Shown here in pieces: positions 21,101-32,569 of a DNA stretch of 64,000 bases. The first letter of the stretch is position 1. The number at the start of each line of letters is the position of its first letter. Where the stretch lies: the NCBI GenBank assembly GCA_027604705.1, contig JADHYV010000019.1:1-64000 (forward strand), written 5' to 3'. Under the pieces are notes generated by a model. That model was not told the origin of the DNA. It saw only the letters and a program-made list of their open reading frames with translations, and made no database searches. The stretch is from Allomyces arbusculus (taxonomy: Eukaryota > Blastocladiomycota > Blastocladiomycetes > Blastocladiales > Blastocladiaceae). Made by a program: the position numbers and the translations under genes.

Positions 21101-24100
21101 GGATCGGAGACCGTGGAATGGGAGCGCGACGAGGTCAGGCGACTCGGCGAAGTGGTGGAGGAGTGTGATGCGGGACTGCTGCACGACTGGGGTCCGTCAA
21201 GGCTTGAGCTGGGTTCTTCAGCGATTGTTTCCCGCGACTGATCTTGGACCGACGCTATGACCGAGCTTTCAGCAACAGAAGATGCGAACGATGTGCCATC
21301 GTGCCCATCATCTTGCAGCACAGCAACCGACGCGGCGGGCTCGGTCCGCGCCCTGGACGACAATGATGGCGTGCTCGTCTGTGATTTCGAAGAATGGGAC
21401 GGCGCCGGCGAGATGCGCGAGACAATCGACGTGTCAGCGGCAGACTTGTGGCCGCTCTCGGGGCCGTGTGTGGATGGCAAATGCGATCCGGGATCACCGC
21501 TCGACGGCACAACCGACGGCGGGATTGAGGAAGCGGTCACCAAATGCTGCTCCACCGCAATCGAGTCCTGGTCGAAGTCTCTCTCGAGAACAGAGCCGCC
21601 TGATGCAGAACGCTCCGATTCAGCCACAGAGTCGGCCTCCGACTTCACGACCGACACGTCGCCATGGCTTCCAGTCGCCCGGTTTCCAGAGAGCACCGAG
21701 TCTTCGACGCCACTGACACTCGCAACAGCCAGACTCTCATCCACCTCAGTTTCCATGTTGCGACCGGTCATGCGCGACAGCACCGCGCTTCCCTCGGTCA
21801 CGACGCTCGCCTCAATCAGGGGCGCTGATGTTGCGACCGAGCTTACCGAATCAGTTCCCGAGCCGGCATCCGCCGTCGCGACAGACTCAACCACAGCTTG
21901 ACTCGACTGAGATGGGACAGAACTCGCGACAAGCGATGCCGCCAAGCTCGACGGGTACGACTCGTCAATTTCCTCGACGTCTTGCACCTGGACCGCCAAA
22001 ACCCGTCGCGCATCGACCCCGCCGACGGCCGCGTCCAGAGCGGCGCCAAGCACAGCCACGTCGCGCAATCCACGTTCGTCGTGGTCAATCTCGGCATCCT
22101 CGGCAACGACCGACACGACAACGCTCGAGACAATTGATTCGGGCACTGCGTCAGACCTGTCGCAATGAATGTCGCCGTCGCTAATGGCCGAAACCGACAA
22201 ACTCGAGATGCTCGAGTCGGACGGGTTGCGCAGAGCCTCGAGCAGGCTCTTGGTCGGGGCAAATGGCTCGGACATGACTGACATGGGCTCGAAGTAAAGT
22301 GGTGCGCGAGCCGCGTTCGGCCCCACCTCGTGGTGGTGGTCGGGTTTGCGCGGCGACAGAGTCAATGACATGGTGAGGTCAATGGAGTCAATGCCGCTCA
22401 TGAGCGGGCGGTGGTCGGCGTCGTTTAGAGCGACGCGCACGGAATCTTCGCCTTGCACGTCGTGAGCACTGCCGGTCAGCGAGTGAGAAGATGGCGAATA
22501 GGGTGCCGCGCCGCCAGCATCTCCAGCGTCATCGCTGGGCAAGCACGGGTGCGCATCGTATACAGAACTGGCCGCTTCGTCAAGAACCGGGGCAAGTGAC
22601 TTGAAGGGTTGGGCAAGACGCGTGCCCTCGTCGACCGGCTCCACGACCGAATGCTGACGCACGTCTTGATCCGTCTCCAATGACGGCGTCAGCACGTCGT
22701 CGTCGCGCACATTGCGCTCGACCGGCGGTGACGAACCGTTCGAGAGCGAGTGACCCGAGGTCGACGGCACCCGGTCGCGCCAATCGTAGAGGACATGATC
22801 GAGCTCGGGGTCGCAATGCATTTCGGGAGCCGGATCGACCGCGACAGGCTCTGGAAGCGTAACGGCCGCATTAAGTGTCGCGACCGGCAACCGTGCATGG
22901 TCACGAACCGGGCCCACAGAGTTGAACGCCGCAGCACCAAGGGCAGAAAACGAAAGCGGCACGAACGGTCTCGCTGGCAACGCCGGGACCCAATCTATGC
23001 GTGGCGACGCGGCGGCCCGCGGAGATGGATGCATGGCCGCCGCCACGGCCGCATGCTGCAGAGCCTCGACCTTCGCCTCGAGCTCGCGAATGCGCTGCGC
23101 CAGCTGCCCATTGACAAGTTCCTTGATCAGGTCCTGGTTGGCCTGGAACTGCGTCGCGAGAAACTCCTTGAGCGAGTCCGTCGGGTTGGCCTGCACGGTT
23201 GCTGGTGCGAGCGCGGGCGGGCCAGCAGATGAAACAACCGACGGTGTCGGCGAGGCAGCGGCAGCAGCGGCAGCAAGCGGCATGGGATCCGTCTGGACGC
23301 TCATGTCACGGCGCGGTGCAGGAAGCGGGTCCGTTTGGTTGGCCGCTTCGTGGCACGTGGCCACGGGCAGGGCCAGCGGCGCCGCAGCTGGGCTGATCGG
23401 GGTGGCAGCGGGGACAGATACCGGTGATGAAGCTTGGTTGGCCGCGGCCGCGACGGGCGTGAATGTGTCGAGAAGCGAGTCTGAAAATGGCGGCAAGACA
23501 GGCGCCGTGCGGCCGAGAATGGGCGACGTGGCCGCGACGACCATGGCCGCAAGATGCGCCGAGTCCTCCGAGTAGTTCAGCGCCAACGCAACCGGCGGTG
23601 GAGGGCTTGAGCGAGGGCCGTTGTGTTCCAAAGTCGCGGCAGAGGGACGGCCCATCGATGCCCATGACGGTGTGAAGGGGTGGCCGGAATGCGTGCGAAA
23701 ATCGTCGCTCGACGGTGCGGATCGGTTGCTGGCCGTGTGCGGCGACGCAGTGCTCGGCAAGATATCGTTGGCGGTCGGCTGTGGGACGTGACCAGACACC
23801 GCCGAATGCGCCGGAGTCCGACCCGGAATTTTCCCACCCAGTGCGGCAACGTGACGGAATTGCTCAATCGACACGAGCAGCGCGTCGGCCAGGTGCAATG
23901 ACTCGGCATAGTGGAGCGACTGCTGCATTCCATTCGTCAGGGCACCCGGCGCGTAGACGGGCTGCGTCGGCGACGGTGCGCGTTCGAGCTGCGATCTGGT
24001 GTCGGCTCCGACCGACACGTCGCAGGGCGGTAAAACGGTTGCGCGAACAGGCTGCGCCATATCAAATGATCCCGCATCGGACACCAATGCACTCGTGGAG

Positions 24101-26309
24101 ATCGAATCGCGGTCCTCGGACGAGCGCGGTGGCTCGCCAAACGAGCTCGAGAGATGCTCCAATGGCCGCGGCGTGACCGACGATGACCGGTCGACAGCCA
24201 TGAGCTCCTCCTCCGAGTGGTCCTGGATGACGCGGTGGCTGAGGTCGCGCATGAAGCTGGTCTCGCGGTCGCCGTGGACGCGCTCTGGTGCGCGCCGTGG
24301 CGACTGGTGGTGTGCAATCGGCGACAGGCCACGTGGTGGCAACGCACCAGCACCATTACCGAGAAAGGCGGTGTCATCGAGCACAACCATCGAGTGTTTG
24401 ATGGCATGCGGCTGCGCGGTAGGACGAGGCGATGGCGAGCGCGAGCAGAACATGGACGGGTCGTCAGCGGCATCATACGTGGTGCGCGGCCCGGCATGGG
24501 TAGAGGCCTCCGCGCGACGCGCAGTGCGCTCGAACACGGCCAGCGGGTGATAAAGGTCGAGGGGACGTGTTGAGGTGGGTCGTGACGAAAACACAGCCGA
24601 TGGGCTCTCGTGCCCTTGCTGTGCCGGTGGCAGCTTTCCTACTTGACGGTGCCCGAGTTGTGGTGCGGCGCGGTGCGAGTGACGGGCACTGGGCGAGGTA
24701 TTTTGCACCGAACCGATTATACTCGCACGCGGCGTTGATTCCAGCGACTCGCGAGAGTCGGTCAAGTCCTCGTCGGTCCCAGATGTCTGCACCGGCTCGA
24801 TGTGCAGCGACGACGAGCTTGGGTCCGACACGACAGCGGGAGCCGACGGGTGCGACGGCGGCAGCCCAAACGACAGGCTAGACGCCTCGGGCGAGCTGGT
24901 TGCGAGAACGCGAAGCGTCGAGTCGCTCTGAAGCGTTTCGCAGTGCACGACCATGTCCTCTTCCAAGATTGCCTGCAGGTCCCGCTCCAGGTCCTCGAGC
25001 GGCGACGGCGAGACGACTGCCCGCCTTCGTCGTGACGGCGCGTCGGCAACCATGTCATGCTCTTGGTGCTCGGCAATGGCGCCGAGATTTGGGACGAATC
25101 GAGTCGACGGCGGCGCGAGCGGAGGGGCCGGTCGGTCAACACGTGGTGCCGGAACGACTCTTGCGTGGATGGGTTGATGAATGGAATGAGCGGCGGCCGG
25201 TTGCACTGGATCGGCAAACACGGGCCTATTCGGCGGCCTGGAATCGGCGGTGGGTGCGGCAAACGCGCTTGGCCCAACGACGGCGCTGGGACTGGCAGCG
25301 AGAACAGGCACTGAACCAATAATGGGTGGAGAAGGCTCGGTCTGCAACGGCATGGGACCTTGGATCGGCACAGCTCCGTCCGCCGTGGTGGGAACGGGTA
25401 CCGGGGTCGCCGCACTTGGACCAGGTGCATGCGTGTCGTCCACAGCGCCGCCTGCCGAGTCGAGCCGCATCGCCACCACGGCTGAAGCCGCATCAAGCTG
25501 CTGCTCAGCTTCCAAGACCCGCTGTCGCCGGCGAAACTCCTCGAGTGCCCTCATCTGCTCGGCGCGCTTGCGCTCGGCCTCGTCGTGCAGCTGCTGGGCG
25601 CGTTCGCGTTCACGGCGCTCGCGCTCGCGCCGCTTCAAGATATACTGGAGAATTTCCGTGCGGTTGGCGGTCGGCGGCGTGGCCGTGGGCGGAGGCGACG
25701 GTACACGATGCAGCGGCTTGTCGAGGTCCTTGATCGTGTCGTGCACGCTGAACTGCCTAGCCTGGAGCCGCCGCTTCTTCATGAACGCTTGCACCTCGGC
25801 CACGTCGTACGGCTTGGGTTTCGGTTTGGCCGGCGCGCGCATGTGGTCGTCGTCGTCGACGTCGTTGACGCTGCGCATGCCGGGACGTCTACCAGCCGTC
25901 TTGGCGCGCGGAGCGAATCCGGTACGTTGCGAGACGTCGGGGCCCGGTCGAATCGTTGGTTTAGGGATGGCGAGCGGCGGCGGGATTCCCGACGCGATTT
26001 CGTCGGCGGGCAACGTCAATTGCGCCGTCTTGCGCACCTTGACGCGAGCCAGCGGCAGCGGCCGGTCGCGACTCGCGGCCGGTTTCCCAGGCTTGGGAGC
26101 GGCCACCAGATCTGCATCAAAGAATATCACGATGAGCCGTGAATTTGTGTGATGCGTGTGAGGAATTTTTGCCGTCAATGGGATGGACACGCACGAGAAT
26201 GGTTTGGGCCGTCATAATCGAGCGGCTCGAGCGCCCAATGCAGCGTGGATTGAATCCGCTTGCGCGGTCGCGGCGGCGACTCGACGGGCCATGATTGAGA
26301 CGAGGCCAT
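18157..26309 (-). CDS. Giant Ser-rich protein, possibly CEP350-like centrosomal
   Basis: Two exons (26309-26195 and 26111-18157; intron of 83 nt) join in phase to 2,689 residues. The N-terminus is basic. At about residue 140, KPYDVAEVQAFMKKRR followed by a charged helix (RERERRERERAQQLHDEAER) resembles the Tyr-Asp then FM/YM-basic helix seen in CEP350-type proteins. That comparison is from memory and weak. Most of the rest is Ser/Ala/Asp/Val/Thr-rich and predicted disordered. A short coiled coil (IKELVNGQLAQRIRELEAKV) sits near residue 1,030. The last 300 residues are ordered and helical (YARNYLRFLLVHYHDTVH, then HAELDVVGMLTDDLRIEAAE). The end (VDDLLDQLIFESVL) again recalls the leucine-rich C-terminal helices of CEP350. 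A 34-residue unit is tandemly duplicated inside. An alternative is a lineage-specific scaffold. Start: the ATG at 26309 opens a short exon whose donor GTGCGTG and phase match the long exon. Confidence 0.75.
20486..20689. repeat. Intragenic 102-bp tandem duplication
   Basis: Two adjacent 102-bp units begin at 20486 and 20588. Both encode, on the minus strand, a Ser/Asp segment followed by ELASSIGLPKS and an Ala/Ser stretch. The period is an exact multiple of three, so the frame is kept. The divergence is mostly synonymous or conservative by eye. Confidence 0.85.
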
Positions 26310-27091
26310 GGCGACTTCTTGGGAACAGCGCTGCTGAGCAATTGGTGCTGGCAACGAGGTAGAGGTCAGCACGCGGAACGAACGAGTCGGCAGCGAGCGA
26401 GCTGAAGCTACCTGAGCCAGCTCGTGAGCGTCGCTAGTCGTTGCCGGGCGTGGTCGGACAAGTATCTGTTCCGTGTTAGGGTCTCGACAAGGCAGATTGG
26501 TAGCGGCAATGGGTGCCAGGTCGCGGCACGCCTTGAATTGGTGGATTCAGGGATTGATGGCAGTGCCTCGGGCCGCAAATGAACTTCCAAGAAGGTCGGT
26601 CGGTCGGTTGAGCGGTTGGTGTTGCTGTCGGCCAAGCAAGCCGTGATCGATCGCAGTGCTGCCGCAAGGGAAGGGAAGAGAGAGGAGGAGACGACAGGCG
26701 AGACGTGCAACAGCGCAGCGTGCGGTGGAGTGCGGTGGGAACGGCGTGGCGCGACCACGTCACACTCTCAAAGTAGGCCCCACCGCACGAATGTCTTGCT
26801 CTTCCTCATGTTGCCTCTGTTCGACACGCCTGCCCACACAAGTTCGCGGCCACAACCGCACCAAGCCGCGCCGGTCGCCGGTCGCACGATATGCGCTGGT
26901 TTGCTCCGGTCGTGGTCCTGCCGACGTTGGTCGCGCGCTCGGATGCCGGCATCAGAAGATGCTTGATGTAGCTGGCCCCAATCAATAACCTTTCAACAGC
27001 CGACCACATTCCAAAACACGCCCAGCCGCTGCCGGCTGCTATTGCAAACGAAAAAATAAATACAAACTGCCTTCTCCACCCGTCCAATCGG
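26310..27091. other. Intergenic region between the giant protein gene and SPT4
   Basis: About 780 bp lie between the start codon of the giant gene and the stop of SPT4, both on the minus strand. The region should include the promoter of the former and the 3' end of the latter. It contains short tetranucleotide runs (ggtcggtcggtcggtt near 26594-26610) and an A-rich patch near 27045-27065. No gene is seen. Confidence 0.5.
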
Positions 27092-27782
27092 TCACAAGTC
27101 GCCCGCGGTGCCGTCTCGTGGACGGTACCGAATGCCGCGCTGCTCCAATGTCGCCTCAATATCCTCGGGGATGCGTCCCGAGACGCGAATCGCGTAGAGG
27201 CCGGGCACGTAGGGGTCTGTGGTGGCGGTCGTGTCAGCAATCGAATGAGAACGGGCGTGGTTCGATCACGCGCAAACAAGAGAGAGATGCGTACCAACAC
27301 GCTGCCATTTTGCGACCCATGACCGCTCCGGTTTCAGCATGGCAATGGCTCTACACGAGACCCCGGTCAGAATGAACATGAAGCGGAGGTGGGCAAGCGT
27401 CCCGTCTAGCAGCAGCAACGCTACCCTTCAAATGTCGACGAGGTGCACTCGGCGACGCGGCTCGGGTGCCGGCGCAGGTCCAGGATTTCCTCGCAGTTAT
27501 CGCATCCGTCCTGCTTAAACTGGCTCAATGTCTGCAAAATGCAACCGGTTGGACGAGCCAGGGCGGGACGGCACCACCCCCACCGCGGCGCAATGGTCAG
27601 AAACGGGCTCAACGACAGGCGGAGCGGCTCAAAGACGCTGCTCGAGACTTGCAAACAAGCGAGTGCGAGCGAGTGTTGCTGGAAAGGGCCATCGGGTTGC
27701 TCGTTACCTTGATCAGCGAGCACAGCTTGCAGGCACGAAGGTCGCGCTTGTTCTTGGGCAGCTGCGACGTGGACTGCTGCAT
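27092..27782 (-). CDS. SPT4: Transcription elongation factor Spt4
   Basis: Zinc-ribbon subunit of the Spt4-Spt5 (DSIF) complex that travels with RNA polymerase II. Four small exons (27782-27708, 27531-27425, 27350-27295, 27216-27092; introns of 176, 74 and 78 nt) join in phase to 120 residues, against 117 in human SUPT4H1. The zinc-binding cysteines are CKLC in [11 protein letters not shown] and CDNC in QDGCDNCEE. The conserved core continues as [14 protein letters not shown], then SWVAKWQRV, then [18 protein letters not shown], all in the family order. The ATG at 27782 begins 16 residues before the zinc ribbon; another ATG at 27887 would add a Ser-rich leader not expected in the family. The first intron (176 nt) is about twice the usual length for this window. 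A 392-bp divergent region separates it from the IBTK-like gene. Confidence 0.95.
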
Positions 27783-28174
27783 GTTGCGGCAAGTTGGCCG
27801 GGCACTCGACGCAGAGGATTTGGACGACGTCGAGGCGCCGCGAGAGAGTGCCGAACTGCAGACCGAGGAATCAAACGCGGCGGGCAAAAAGAAATGGACG
27901 GCGCGATTCGAGGAGCACGTGCCAATGCCTCACTCGGTCGACACGGCGCGGCGCTTGCTTGCTGCTGAACGATCGCCTTGTTCACCATCTCCGCCCTGCC
28001 TGAAGGCCGACCGACCCTGCCGCCGACGAACTCGCGCTGGATTGATGACTGTTGATGCCCGGTGCCCTTGAACGTGGACAACGCTCTACCCCAAGCGTTC
28101 AGCTCGCTGCAAACCTCTTCTCTTGCCTGAGCGCGCTCGCCGCTGCGCTGCACCTGCAGCGCAAACAAGTTCTC
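27783..28174. promoter_or_regulatory. Divergent SPT4 / IBTK-like promoter region
   Basis: The gap between head-to-head start codons is 392 bp. Both genes have alternative in-frame ATGs within it (27887 on the minus strand, 28052 on the plus strand), so the true spacer could be as short as about 165 bp. No element is recognised. Confidence 0.4.
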
Positions 28175-31100
28175 ATGACGCCAATGACTTCCACGCGCAC
28201 CAACGGCCACGCACAGCACGGCCTGGCTGGGCCATCAGCTTCTGCACCGACCGCGGCGCCGCCAAGCACTCATGGTTCGGGTGCATCCACGAATGGCGCC
28301 GCTCTCGATACGCTCTTCACGTCGCCGCTCTTCGAACTTCATGTCCCGTTCAAAGCCCTCGTCGAAGCCGTACTTCGCAACGATGCCGACGCTGTTCATT
28401 CCGTACTGCGCCGTCACGCGCCTGATACCACGTCCATGGTCGGGGCCAGCAGTCTTGTCGTCGCGTCGGCACGAAAAGGAGGTGGCGGTGGTAAAAAGGG
28501 CAAGCAGGCCGGTTCTGGTAGCAATATCAACGGCAGCAACTCGCAACCTCTGTCGGCGACGGGCGCAGTCGCAACGCTCGACCCGAACGTGCGGTTGCGC
28601 GGCATCGGCGTCACCGCAGCGGGCACGACCGTGCTTCACCTCGCGTGCACGCTCAACAAGTTTGCTGCCGCACGCGCGCTCATTGATCACTTGTCCGTTG
28701 ACGTGAACGCGCAGGACGAGGAAAGCGGGTGGACGCCGCTCCACCGGTGGGTGTCTTTTCAGGAGCGTATGTCAGACTGCCAAATTCAAGTTGCTCTGAC
28801 TGCGCGTCGTGTCCAACTTGCAGGGCGCTCTACCACGGCAACATCGGCATCGCCATGCTCTTGCTCGGCCGCGACGATATCGACCCGTCGATACCCGACC
28901 GAGAAGGGCTTACGCCGTTTGATCTCTTTGCCAAGACGATCCCTGAGCTGCCTCTTGACCCGGTCGCCGACGAGCTCTTGACGTTTGGCAGCAACGTCAA
29001 TTTTGTCCTGGGCCACAGCAATGGCGACGACCGGTATGATGGTCTTCATTTCTCGCCGTCGCAAGGTCCTTGTCGCTAACAACGCCGCGGAACTTGTGTG
29101 ACAGAGAACACCCGCGCCGTGTCTCTTTCCGTGACGAAGACTCGCCCAATTTCGCATACACGCCCAAGCACATGTTCCCGCTGATCAAGGACTTTGCCAT
29201 GGCCAAGATGCACGTACTACTGCTCACGACGCAGGGCCTCTACACGTGGGGTTATGGCAGCTGCGGCCGGCTCGGCGTCAAGAGCGGCGGCAAAGTCATC
29301 TTGACCCCGCGCCGCATCTCCTTCTGGCCGGCCGAACGAACGGTGATCGCCGTCGCAGCCGGCCGTGACCATTCCGTCGTGGCGCTCGACGACGGCACCG
29401 TCTACATTTGGGGCTCCAACGAATTTGGCCAATGCGGTCTGTCCATGGACGACGCCGACATTGCACAACTGCAGCGACTCGTACACGACGGTGCCGCGGC
29501 CACGCACGCCGGTGGACCCGGCGCTGGCGGGGGTGGCGGCGGTGGGGGGAAGACGCGTGGTATGCATTCGAGCGACGGCGAAACCTACCTCGTCGCACCC
29601 CGCCTGTTGCAAGTCGGCGGACTCAAGCGCGAAGTCGTCACGGGCGTGGCCGCGTCCAAGATTCATACCGTCGCGTATAACCGCACGACGCTCATCACGT
29701 TTGGCCTCAACCAAGGGCAGCTCGGGCACTCGCGCGACAGTGTCGTTGTACAGCCGCGTAAAGTCGCGTGCTTGCCGTCCGATGATGGCATTGTCACGGT
29801 GCAGTGCACGGAACGGTTCACGGCCGTCTTGCTCGAGTCGGGCACCGTCTGGCTTCTGCGCCAGTACTCGGCGCGGAAACTCGGGTTCCCTGTGCCGGAA
29901 CCGGCCGTGCTCTCGAGTTTCGCGCAGGCGGGCGGGTGGAAAGTGACCCCCGTGACTAAGCCCCCGACGATCCGGCACATTGCGTGTAACGACAGCAAGG
30001 GCGTCGCGTATGGTGCGGCGATCAGCGACACGGGCGACGTATATACGTGGAACGTGCACGCCACGTCCGGGGCCACGGGTCAGTCGATGCTGGCGGCGCC
30101 GCGGTGCGTGTGGAAGGCGCACAGCAGGGCTGACGAGGCGTTTGATGTGGTGGTTGGACTCGATGGGACCTTGCTGCTCGTCACGGAGCGCGGCAGCTTG
30201 CACGCTTCGTCGCCGTGTCCCGTCACCGTGGCCGACGAGGCCCCGCCGGCGCCGAAATGGTCAACGCTGACGCTGGATCGCGTCCGGCGCGTATACTGCA
30301 ACGGCCAGGGCGGGTTTGCCGCGCTTAAGAGCAACCTCCGGCTCGAGCTGACCCCGTCTTCGTTGTCAGCATCGTCGCGAGCACGACGAGACAGCTCATT
30401 TTTGGCTGACCGCGCGGTGGGTCAGTCCAGTGCCCACGATCAAGTTGTGCTCCGTGGTTCCTCGGGCGACGTTCCCATCGACGCCGGCTACGCGCTCCGT
30501 CATCCATGGTTCCAAGCGAGTCTCAACACGGATTGGCACAGCAATAATGGCGTCTTGCACCTCGATCAGTTTGACGAACGGTACCTGGCCGCTGTGGCCA
30601 ACTGGATGCGCGACCGGCAGTCGATTGAGCTCCCGTTTGCCGACTTGCTGCAGCTGCTCGTGATTGCCGACTACCTCTTACTCGACGACCTCAAGGACGA
30701 CGTGTCGAAAATCGTGACCAAGTGCCTCAACAATAAGAACGTGCGCGAGGTGCTGCAATTGGCCGAGATGCACCACGCGCCCGACTTGCTCAAGGCGGCT
30801 GCCGACTACTTGCTCGCGAATGCGTCGTACCTGTTGCGCAAGCACGCCGACGCGGCGATGCACGACTGGGTCGTGGATGTAGAGACGCTCGTCAAGGGCC
30901 AGCAGGAGAAGCAGGCGCCGACGACGCGGCAGCACCCTCTGGCGCTCAAGCGATTGCTCAGCTTCCAGCACTACCTGCCGGTGCCCGACGCGAAGCGGAT
31001 CACCACCAAGACCGCTGCCGCTGCCAACCATCTCGCGGCGCTCGAGCCGTCGATTGAGTCGGACCAGCCGGTAACGACGACGGTCGACCGCAAGAAGCGC

Positions 31101-32063
31101 AACCGCAAGGAATCGCTTGCGTTTGCGGGCCCGGCGCTTTCTCCAGCACCGGCCGCTGTGCTCGTGGCGGACCTGGCTCCAGCTGCCGGTACCGACGCGA
31201 TTGCCCCCTCGGCGTCACCGTCGCCGCCCCCGCACCAAGGCCCAGCCGACGTGGCGACTGTCGTCAAGCCAGCGGTACCGTTCTCGCCCGCTGCACCCGC
31301 CGTTCCCAAACTCTCGCTGGTCGAGATCCAGAAGCAAGAAGAGGCGAGGAAGCGTGCCGCGGCCCAGCAACGCACCGCGTCGGCAGCACCGTCGAGCGCC
31401 GCACTTTCTGACGCCCTCGCATCGGTGCCGCCGATCAAGAAGCAGAGCCAACGCGAGCGCAAGCGCGCGCAAAAGGAGGTCGAGGCGGTATCGGCCCCGG
31501 CGGCGACGTCGTTGGCGACGAGCACGCCGACCAATGCCTGGGGTAAATCCGCCGTGGCGCGCCCGGCAACCGCGCCGCGCTCGAATGCGGCCGGGATCGC
31601 GCCAGGACCGAGCTCCACTTCACCTTGCGCGGCGGCACCAAACAACGGTCCCGCAACCCGCGCGGCGACCGTGATTCCGACGCGTGCCGCGGCCTCGACC
31701 ATGACCAGTCCCAGCGTGTCCGCTTTCCCCGCACTGAACGCTGACAGGCCACGGACCCGCACCACCTCGGCTTCATCAATCCCCGCGACCGACAGCGGCA
31801 CGCCGAGCCCGAACCAACGGTCGTGGTTCCTCGCCATCCAGAACGAGCAGCTGCAAGCCAAGAACCTGACGTCGCGGCTCAAGAAGAAACCGCTTGCGCA
31901 GATCCAGATTGAGGAAGCGGCCATGGCACACTTGCTCGCGCAGTACCGCGCCGCAAGCGATTTTGCGAGCGGCGAGTGGTTCGAAATTCAGACAGTAGTC
32001 GCGGCAACTGCGGCACCTGCGGCACCAGCGGGTGTGGTCGCGGGGCCGTTCGAGTTTTTCTGA
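28175..32063 (+). CDS. IBTK-like ankyrin/RCC1/BTB protein
   Basis: Likely substrate adaptor for a cullin-3 ubiquitin ligase, like human IBTK. Three exons (28175-28746, 28824-29033, 29105-32063; introns of 77 and 71 nt) close in phase to 1,246 residues; human IBTK has 1,353. Order of parts: N-terminal ankyrin repeats from about 60 to 280 (TVLHLACTLNKFAAARALID, then WTPLHRALYHGNIGIAMLL). RCC1 blades follow from about 285 to 660 (LYTWGYGSCGRLG, VYIWGSNEFGQCGL, LITFGLNQGQLGHS). A BTB/POZ domain lies at about 700-830 (LPFADLLQLLVIADYLLLDD). The tail is disordered, Ala/Pro-rich and basic. It ends with the helix QLQAKNLTSRLKKKPLAQIQ and IEEAAMAHLLAQY, matching the IBTK C-terminus in character. Only one BTB is clear; IBTK has two. 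The start is uncertain by 41 codons (28052). Confidence 0.9.
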
Positions 32064-32569
32064 TTGTTTCGTGGCGGTATTTTGTGTTTGCGACTGGGCT
32101 CGGCTCAACTGTTGCCGAATTGCTCCAGTAGAGGTCTGGCTAGAGGAATGGAAATCCATGAGTGAACCAGTTCTCTTGTCGTTGCTGCCAACGATTTGCG
32201 AGCATGACACGTTCACGCGACTCACAATGTTCGTGTAATCCGGCTTGCACTGCTGATCTCGGGCTCAATTTCGTCAGGGCACCGGGCCTGAGTTGGCAAA
32301 ACTCGTCGATTCCATCTTCTCTATCTTCGCCACCCGCTGATGAGCTGGGTTCTTGAATATGTCTGGTTGTGCCGAATGCGAGTGAATACGTGGCTCACAG
32401 AGTGCTATTGAACGAACTCTTGGCGATCAACCGAAAATCTCCAAAGGCGTGAATACATTTCCATCTAGATTAGACAATAAAACAAGCCCAACACTCGAAC
32501 ATAAAGACGCTCCGCTCGACCCGCAAGCGGTACGGCAAGCCCGTGCTCGGCCCCCCGCGGCTTTCCTCA
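32064..32569. other. Intergenic region between convergent genes
   Basis: About 500 bp lie between two facing stop codons. It is AT-richer than the genes around it. The stretch near 32450-32490 (tttccatctagattagacaataaaac) on the minus side could serve polyadenylation of the membrane-protein gene. No gene is seen. Confidence 0.5.
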
